From: an uncultured Clostridia bacterium
GTDB lineage: Bacteria > Bacillota > Clostridia > TANB77 > CAG-508
Reading direction: 5' to 3'
NCBI GenBank assembly: GCA_934167175.1
Contig: CAKPKF010000003.1
Coordinates: 1-64,000, forward strand
Length of the DNA stretch: 64,000 nucleotides
The position numbers and the translations under genes are program-made. Positions 57,903-64,000 of this stretch are shown here, one piece after another; positions within the stretch are counted from its first letter, which is position 1; each line of letters opens with the position of its first letter. The notes beneath the pieces are model-generated. The model saw only the letters and a program-made list of their open reading frames with translations. It made no database searches and had not been told where the DNA came from.

Positions 57903-59885
57903 TTATTCTTCTTGATTATTTTGCCCTCTTCCAGATAAAAATGAAGTTTTATATTTGTCCAATATAAATCCTAAATCTTTTGCAAATTCTTTTAGCATAA
58001 CTATTTTTATACTTATATCTTTTCCCTTTATATAATCTTCTGTAACTTGTTTTAAATGTTTAATATTTTTCATCTCTGGCTCTATTTCTTTTGTATATTT
58101 ATTTGCTCTATTTATCATTTTTTCTTTAATTGTAACTATATCTTCATTTGTTGCACATGATATTCTTTGGAATAGTTGGTATACATCATAATATTTAAAT
58201 ATTGGTATATCCATACACTCTTTATCAAATTTTTCATAGAATTTTTCCATTTTCATAGGAATATTCTTAAATACTTCTTCTGCTTTTTCTTTATACATTT
58301 TATCTTTTAATTTTATATTTAGTGATTCAAAATGTTTTAATATTTCATCTATATCTGAATCATCTTTTATAGCTATCATTTCCGCTAGTTCTTCTGATAC
58401 ATTTTTACAATAATCTGAACTCAATGATGCAATGTTCATACCATTTAAGAATACACTTTTAATTGTTTTTATATCATGTTCTATTAATCCCTTTTTTGAG
58501 AAATAACTAAAATATGCAAAAAGCTTTGTTATGTCTATTAATCTCAATTTTCCATTTTTTACATCATCTAATACTTGTCCTACTACTCCTGAAAATTGAT
58601 CATCTGTGATTTTCCAATATTCCTCTGTCAACAATCTTTTATATGCTGGTAATTTATCTGTATCTACTGTATTTATTATTGTTTCCATATCATCTTTAAA
58701 AACTTTCATATTGAAAATTCTTGTTCTTATATATATTTCTATGAATTTAAAGAATCTGTATTCAGATTTGAAATTATAATAATAATTATTATCAAATTCT
58801 TTTATATAAAATTGTCTATTATCCATTAAGACTCTTGAAGATACTAATAATGATTTATATTCTTCGTTATTTTCTATATTTACAAATTTGTCTTTTGTTA
58901 TTTTTCCTGCTTTTATTTCAAATGATATAGCAATTGTGAATATAAGCATTGTTTGCATTACACGATTGTTTGTATTTGGATAATATTTATTAACCATTTC
59001 AAATATTTTCTTAAAATCATTTAATGCATGTTTAAGTATTCTTAAATTCCTTGTTCCACTTTTATTGAATGTAGATATAATAAATTTGGTATTTTCACGT
59101 AAAAATCTAATTAAGTCTGTATTATTTTCATATCTCATTAATAATCCATTTATTATATAGCTAAATTCTGGTGCATATTCAAATGTTTCACCTATCAGTT
59201 TCTCTTTTATTCGCTCATAATCATTAGCTTTATCAAATACATATTCGATTTTATCTTGTATTTTTTCTACTATTGGTTTTTCAGTTTTAGATAGTGCTCC
59301 TTCTTTATCTAATAAATATGTTGCTATAAATGTTTTCATTTCCAAATTACTACTTTTTAATTTAGTTGATAATTCTTTTTCATTACATATTATTATTGTT
59401 TTTATGTGATCATGTTCTACGAAGTTATTTATATATCCTAATATATCTATAACATCAACATTTGCTCTTTCTAAATCATCAAAGCATAAAACTTTATCAT
59501 CTGTGGTAAAGAAATTGCCATAATCTATTCTATCTCCATTTTGAGTTACTCCAAATAAGTTCGCCATATCTAATCCTGTTTTTGCATATTCTGGTATATT
59601 GGTTTGATTATGAGCATTCATATATTTTTTTAAATTTTTATCCATCAATTGTGTCGTTTCAATAAATATTTTTTTACTTATTTCTTCTAGGTTTGAAATT
59701 CCATATAAAGACATGTATATTGTTGTATATTTTTTACCATTTAATTGCATTGTCTCTATTTTATTTCTTATTTTGTTTTCCCAAAAGTATGTCTTTCCGC
59801 TTCCCCATTCTCCATTTAGCATAATTGCATAATCAGTATAATCTGACCTAACATAGTCTAATATGCTTTCTACTAATTCTTCCAT
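57903..59885 (-). CDS. KAP-type P-loop NTPase
   Basis: A 660-residue NTPase. Walker A GEWGSGKT at 25-32 is followed by Walker B VLCFDDLERANVD near 132, the KAP layout with a conserved aspartate pair and following glutamate. The long C-terminal half is mostly helical with many aromatic and charged residues and no catalytic signature. KAP ATPases include membrane-associated and anti-phage proteins. It is the last gene of recD2-comF-KAP. ATG 59885 follows GAAGAGGAAAA and is preferred over a start overlapping the comF stop. Confidence 0.78.
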   Translation of the reverse strand: MEELVESILDYVRSDYTDYAIMLNGEWGSGKTYFWENKIRNKIETMQLNGKKYTTIYMSLYGISNLEEISKKIFIETTQLMDKNLKKYMNAHNQTNIPEYAKTGLDMANLFGVTQNGDRIDYGNFFTTDDKVLCFDDLERANVDVIDILGYINNFVEHDHIKTIIICNEKELSTKLKSSNLEMKTFIATYLLDKEGALSKTEKPIVEKIQDKIEYVFDKANDYERIKEKLIGETFEYAPEFSYIINGLLMRYENNTDLIRFLRENTKFIISTFNKSGTRNLRILKHALNDFKKIFEMVNKYYPNTNNRVMQTMLIFTIAISFEIKAGKITKDKFVNIENNEEYKSLLVSSRVLMDNRQFYIKEFDNNYYYNFKSEYRFFKFIEIYIRTRIFNMKVFKDDMETIINTVDTDKLPAYKRLLTEEYWKITDDQFSGVVGQVLDDVKNGKLRLIDITKLFAYFSYFSKKGLIEHDIKTIKSVFLNGMNIASLSSDYCKNVSEELAEMIAIKDDSDIDEILKHFESLNIKLKDKMYKEKAEEVFKNIPMKMEKFYEKFDKECMDIPIFKYYDVYQLFQRISCATNEDIVTIKEKMINRANKYTKEIEPEMKNIKHLKQVTEDYIKGKDISIKIVMLKEFAKDLGFILDKYKTSFLSGRGQNNQEE

Positions 59886-59902
59886 TTTTCCTCTTCCTTT
59901 CA

Positions 59903-60556
59903 TTAATCTTTTGCTATAGTAAGTATATCAACTGTTTTGCACCCTGCTTCTATTAGTTTTTTGCTACATTCTCCTACAGTACTTCCTGTTGTAAAAATGT
60001 CATCTAATATTAGTATTTTCTTGCCTATTATTTTTTCTATATTTTTTACTTTATATGCATCTTTTACATTTTTTTCTCTTTGTAATTTGCTTAGTTCACT
60101 TTGCGGTTTTATATTTTTTATTTTTACTATTGCATTATTATTTATTGTTATCTCTTTTATGTTTTTTTGTAGTTCCTTTGCTATTAAATAGCTTTGATTA
60201 TATCCTCTTTGCTTTTCCCTTTGCTTATGTATCGGAACTGGAATTATTATATCATACTTTTTTAATCTTACACATATTTTTTTATTTTGTAAAATAATAT
60301 GTGCAAACATTTTATATAAATATGCCTGATTATTAAATTTATAATCTATGATTTTCTTCCTAATTATTCCCTCATATTTACACATATAAATATGCTTTTG
60401 AAAATATTTTTCTTTTCCATATTTTTTTATATTACATTTTAAATTATCTTTAATTTTTATATAACATTTTTTACAAATATATTCTTCATTTATCTTTCCA
60501 CAAATTCCGCATACATTTGGATAAATTATATTAAGAATATTCTCTTTTAAATTCAA
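59903..60556 (-). CDS. comF: ComF family phosphoribosyltransferase-like protein
   Basis: A 217-residue ComF/GntX-type protein involved in DNA uptake or processing. Zinc cysteines C16, C19, C28, C31 (NVCGICGK...ICKKC) are present; the PRTase PRPP loop is KILILDDIFTTGSTV near 176-190, and YDIIIPVPIHKQREKQRGYNQ (in part) near 103. TTG 60556 is the start (AAGGAGAAGG upstream). It lies 27 bases after the shifted end of recD2. Confidence 0.9.
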   Translation of the reverse strand: MNLKENILNIIYPNVCGICGKINEEYICKKCYIKIKDNLKCNIKKYGKEKYFQKHIYMCKYEGIIRKKIIDYKFNNQAYLYKMFAHIILQNKKICVRLKKYDIIIPVPIHKQREKQRGYNQSYLIAKELQKNIKEITINNNAIVKIKNIKPQSELSKLQREKNVKDAYKVKNIEKIIGKKILILDDIFTTGSTVGECSKKLIEAGCKTVDILTIAKD

Positions 60557-60583
60557 ACCTTCTCCTTACTAAAGTAAGCTACT

Positions 60584-62790
60584 TTATAATTTCAATTTAT
60601 ACACTAAACCGTGTATTTCTTTTTCTACTATCTGAATTTTGAATCATATATTCTACTATTTTTGGATTTCCTACAATTATGAGTAATTTTTTTGCTCTTG
60701 TTAATGCTGTATATAACAAGTTACGAGTCAAAAGCATTGGTGCAACTTGAGGTATTGCTAATATTACTACATCAAATTCACTTCCGTTGTGCTTTATGTA
60801 TAGTTATTCCATAGCTATGCTCTATTTGGTCTAATTCTGAAAATGGATACCATGTAACTTTTCCATCATCGAATTTTATTTTTACAAACTTTTCTATATC
60901 ATCTATTTTGTCTATTCTTCCAAGTTCGCCATTAAAAACTCCTGTACCATTTTCATATTCTGGTTCATGTTTTTCCCAAAATAAATCATAATTATTTTTT
61001 ATTTGCATAACTTTGTCGCCTTCTCTAAAAGTTATACTACCACTCACTTTTTCTTTTTTTAAAGATGATTTTGGATTCATTGCATTTTGTAATGCTTTGT
61101 TTAATTCTTTGGTTCCTAAGATTCCTTTCTTAGTTGGCGTAAGTATCTGCATATTACTAAAGAAATCATAATTTCCAAAATTTTGCAATCTTCCATTACA
61201 TAATGAAATAATCTGTGCTAACATCTTTTCTTGTACATTTTCTTTTATGAAAAAGAAATCTTGGTTTGTTTCTTGTGAATTTTCTGTAATAAATTTTTTT
61301 CCATTATTAACATTGTGAGCATTTAATATTATTTTACTTTTAGCAGCTTGTCTGAATATTTTATCTAATACTACTGTTTCTACAACTTCTGATTCTATTA
61401 AATCTTTCAGTATACTTCCCGGACCAACAGAAGGTAATTGATCCACATCTCCTACTAATATTAGTTTTGTCCCTTGATATAATGCTTTAACTAAATAATT
61501 CATTAAAAATAAATCCACCATAGAAACCTCATCTATTATAATCACATCACAGTCTAATGGTGCTATGTCGTATTCAGTATTTATAGCATTTCCTTCTTCC
61601 TCTATTTTACCTATTTCCAAAAGTCTATGTAATGTTTTTGCTTCTTCTCCTGTAGTTTCTGTCATTTTCTTTGCTGCTCTTCCTGTAGGTGCACATAATA
61701 ATGTTTTTTTACCATGTATTTTGTACATCTCGATTATAGTTTTTATTATTGTTGTTTTGCCAGTTCCTGGCCCACCTGTTACTATACAAACATTATTATC
61801 ATTTACTTCTTTTATTGCTTCTTTTTGTTTTTCTGATAATGTTATACATGAGTTTTTTTCTATTTTTTTTAGTTCCGAATCTATTTTCTTTATTTTTTTT
61901 ATGTTTTTTGAGTTTTGCAATATTTTTATTTTTTCGGCTATATTAGTTTCTGCTTTAAAAAAACTATATAAATATACCCATTCTTCATTTTCTCTTTTTT
62001 CTATTATTACATCTTTATTTATATTTAGATTTATTAATTCATTCTCTACATTTTCTATATCTACTTCCAATAAATTAGAAACAAAATTTATAACATTTTC
62101 TTTTATTGCACATGTATGTCCATTATAACTAGATAATAATAAACTATACTTTATTCCGCTTTTTACTCTTCTCTCATTATCATATGCAATTCCCAGTTCC
62201 ATTGCCATTTTATCTATTTGTTTAAAATCCACTCCTCTAACGATTTCCAATAGAATATATGGATCAGATTTTATCTCTTCTATTGCATTTGCACCTAATG
62301 CTTTATATATTTTTTTTGCATTATTGGGTCCTATTGAAAATTTTTCTAAAAATCCAACTATTTGCCATAAACTCCAATTCTCATTAAAACTTTCTGACAT
62401 TTCTATTGCCTTTTTTTCGGTTATTCCTCTTATTTTTACTAGTTTTTTTGGTTCATATTTTAATATGTTGACAGTATCTTCTCCAAACATATCAACTATT
62501 TTTTTAGCTGTTGCTGGTCCAATTCCTTTTATTATTCCGTTACTTAAATATTTCTCTAACCCATCTAATGTATCTGGCATTACTTTTTCAAAAGTATCAA
62601 TTTTAAATTGTCTTCCATATTCTTGATGTGTTACAAATTTTCCGATTATTTTTAGTATATCACCTGAATTTATGAATGGTAAATACCCAACTACTGTATA
62701 AACTTCTTCATCTGTTTCTAATGTTGCTATTGTATAACTATTTACTTCATTTTGATAAATTATATCTTTGATTTGTCCTTTAAGTTCCAT
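60584..62790 (-). CDS. recD2: RecD-like 5'-3' DNA helicase, needs two +1 shifts at CGG
   Basis: RecD2 is a superfamily 1B helicase with an N-terminal HhH-bearing region (KYLSNGIIKGIGPATAKKIV, LVKIRGITEKKAIEMSE). Walker A GGPGTGKTT is near residue 338, followed by DCDVIIIDEVSMVDLFL and GDVDQLPSVGPGSIL. Motif V/VI ends HKAQ, where an in-frame CGG (60786) leads to a stop after one codon. Skipping its C gives GSEFDVVILA and LLYTALTRAKKLLIIVG. Near the end, RKRNT meets another CGG (60611); skipping that C gives GLVYKLKL and a stop at 60584. Total 734 residues, the normal length. Confidence 0.93.
60609..60611 (-). other. in-frame CGG, second (C-terminal) +1 frameshift site in recD2
   Basis: Zero frame reads AAT ACA CGG TTT AGT GTA TAA. 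Dropping the C (complement of 60611) gives ACA GGT TTA GTG TAT AAA, NTGLVYKL. The family has a similar (S/T)GL pattern near the end, but this is the least conserved of the nine sites, so the case is slightly weaker. Confidence 0.75.
60784..60786 (-). other. in-frame CGG, first +1 frameshift site in recD2
   Basis: Zero frame reads GCA CAA CGG AAG TGA. Dropping the C (complement of 60786) gives CAA GGA AGT GAA TTT, HKAQGSEFD, an invariant helicase motif. Confidence 0.94.
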
Positions 62791-62888
62791 TTATTTTTAT
62801 ACCTTCTTACTCATTTTCTTTCTCAAATTATAGCATGGTGAAAATAAAAACTCAATAGGAAGTGTGTTGAACTTTTATTTCATACGAA

Positions 62889-62930
62889 AAAAATAGTAAA
62901 GCAATATTAAAATATTACTTTACTATTTTT
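62889..62930 (-). terminator. rny terminator
   Basis: AAAAATAGTAAAGCAATATT pairs with AATATTACTTTACTATTTTT with one mismatch; T-rich on the minus strand. Confidence 0.8.
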
Positions 62931-62931
62931 T

Positions 62932-64000
62932 CTATTTTGCATATTCAATTACTCTTGTTTCTCTAATTAAATTAACTTTTATTTGACCTGGATATTCCAT
63001 TTCATTTTCAACTCTTTTAGCAATTTCTCTTGACATTAAAGTCATTTCATTATCATCTATTTTGTCTGGTTTTACAATTATTCTTATTTCTCTACCAGCT
63101 TGAATAGCAAATGATTTTTCAACACCGTCGAATGAATCTGCTATTTCTTCTAGTTTTTCCAATCTCTTTATGTATGCTTCTAATGTTTCTCTTCTTGCTC
63201 CTGGTCTTGATGCTGATATAGCATCTGCTGCTTGTACTAATACAGCATCTATTGTTTTTGGTTCAACATCTCCATGGTGTGCTTCTACAGCATTTATTAC
63301 TAATTCATTTTCTTTATATTTTTTTAGTACATCTACACCAATTTGAACATGCGTACCTTCCATATCATGGTCAAGTGCTTTTCCTATATCATGTAATAAT
63401 CCTGCTCTTCTTGCTATTTTAGAATCCAATCCTAATTCTTCTGCCATTATTCTTGCTAAATTAGAAACTTCAATTGAATGATTTAGAACATTTTGCCCAT
63501 AACTTGTTCTGTATCTTAATTTTCCAATTAGTTTTACCAAGTCTGGATTTAATCCTACAACGCCTGTTTCTAATAATGCTCTTTCGCCTTCTTCTTTTAT
63601 TTTTTCTGCAATTTCTTCCTTCGCCTTTTCTACCATTTCTTCGATTTTAGCTGGATGAATTCTTCCATCATCTATAAGTTTTTCTAGAGCTAATTTAGCA
63701 ACTTCTCTTCTAAGTGGATCAAATCCTGAGATAATTACAGCTTCTGGTGTATCATCAATTATTAAATCTATACCAGTTAATGTTTCTAAAGCTTTTATAT
63801 TTCTACCTTCTCTACCTATAATTCTTCCTTTCATATCATCATTTGGAAGAGATACAATTGATACAGTTGTTTCAGATGTATGGTCTGCTGCACATTTTTG
63901 TATAGCATAACTAACAATTTCTCTTGCATTTTTGTTTGCATCCTCTTTTGCCTTTTCTTCTAATTCTCTAATAAGAGTAGCTTTTTCTTTTTTTATTTGC
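62932..64000 (-). CDS. rny: ribonuclease Y, truncated at its N-terminus by the window edge
   Basis: RNase Y is a membrane-anchored endoribonuclease that starts mRNA decay. The window holds its C-terminal 355 codons; the frame is open to position 64000 (QIKKEKATLIRELEEKAKED), so the membrane anchor and start lie outside. Visible are the KH domain IGREGRNIKALETLTGIDLIIDDTPEAV (in part), the HD catalytic motif HDIGKALDHDMEGTHVQIG and KIDDNEMTLMSREIAKRVE. recD2 follows on the same strand after a strong terminator. Confidence 0.96.
   Translation of the reverse strand, partial: QIKKEKATLIRELEEKAKEDANKNAREIVSYAIQKCAADHTSETTVSIVSLPNDDMKGRIIGREGRNIKALETLTGIDLIIDDTPEAVIISGFDPLRREVAKLALEKLIDDGRIHPAKIEEMVEKAKEEIAEKIKEEGERALLETGVVGLNPDLVKLIGKLRYRTSYGQNVLNHSIEVSNLARIMAEELGLDSKIARRAGLLHDIGKALDHDMEGTHVQIGVDVLKKYKENELVINAVEAHHGDVEPKTIDAVLVQAADAISASRPGARRETLEAYIKRLEKLEEIADSFDGVEKSFAIQAGREIRIIVKPDKIDDNEMTLMSREIAKRVENEMEYPGQIKVNLIRETRVIEYAK

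Noticed and set aside
60584..60620. Normal stop of recD2 at the zero-frame TAA after TRFSV
   Set aside because: Possible, since only the last residues differ, but the shifted end GLVYKLKL resembles the family end better and agrees with the other eight sites.
10482..60786. CGG reassigned to a different amino acid
   Set aside because: A sense reassignment would not restore the reading frame. In all nine cases homology continues only in the +1 frame, so a simple codon reassignment cannot explain the data.
10482..60786. Random homopolymer indels from a long-read assembly
   Set aside because: The breaks are not in homopolymers but share one inserted C before a glycine codon; I saw no frameshift of another kind in any intact-looking gene. 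Raw reads are still needed to close the point.
1..64000. CRISPR arrays, tRNA or rRNA genes, insertion sequences
   Set aside because: No regularly spaced repeats, cloverleaf-like sequences ending CCA, transposase motifs or direct-repeat pairs were found.

Overview
The window is AT-rich, densely coding, Gram-positive DNA from an endospore-forming member of the Clostridia. Sporulation and Firmicute markers include spoVS, spoVT (AbrB family), a dipicolinate synthase subunit B gene, a possible YtvI-type membrane protein, a single-chain glycyl-tRNA synthetase behind a T-box, ymdB, rny (RNase Y), recD2, scpA and pta-ackA. An uncultured low-GC gut-type clostridium is my best guess, but that is inference. 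No tRNA, rRNA, CRISPR array, prophage or insertion sequence was seen.

Layout. 1-10 kb: a partial gene, a RhuM-family gene, secA, an AI-2E-type membrane protein, small unknown genes, a CBS-pair protein, murD, a cytidylate-kinase-like gene and a stand-alone CinA C-terminal domain. 10-24 kb: uvrA, asnB, T-box/glyQS, mutS, miaB, rpmE. 24-35 kb: a ThiF/TcdA-type protein, a phospholipase-C-like protein and dpaB. These are followed by a surface-polysaccharide/pilin-like cluster: sugar transferase, two GT2 glycosyltransferases, three tandem prepilin-like leucine-rich-repeat paralogues and an O-antigen-ligase-like protein. 35-50 kb: two acyl-CoA synthetases, a DUF1836 regulator divergent from a hemolysin III gene, glgP, yebC, an ABC-transporter remnant, an acetyltransferase, scpA-recX-recA and a peptide-binding protein. 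50-64 kb: spoVS, ymdB, a ComEC-like metallo-beta-lactamase, a transglutaminase-like protein, guaB, ackA, pta, rpmF, spoVT, a KAP-type NTPase, comF, recD2 and partial rny.

The outstanding observation concerns the codon CGG. Seven genes appear broken by a frameshift: cinA-C, uvrA, asnB (twice), dpaB, the O-antigen-ligase-like gene, yebC and recD2 (twice). All nine break points are the same event. An in-frame CGG stands where the family has a glycine; skipping its C, so that the next codon is GGN (Gly), restores the conserved protein at its usual length. I checked the CGG trinucleotides inside genes by eye against their reading frames and found no CGG that must be read as arginine, although CGA, CGC, CGT, AGA and AGG are used. 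The simplest reading is that CGG is unassigned or very poorly decoded here and acts as a general +1 frameshift signal, or equivalently that CGGN is read as a four-base glycine codon. A technical artefact must be excluded with raw reads, but chance errors would not all fall in this codon phase.
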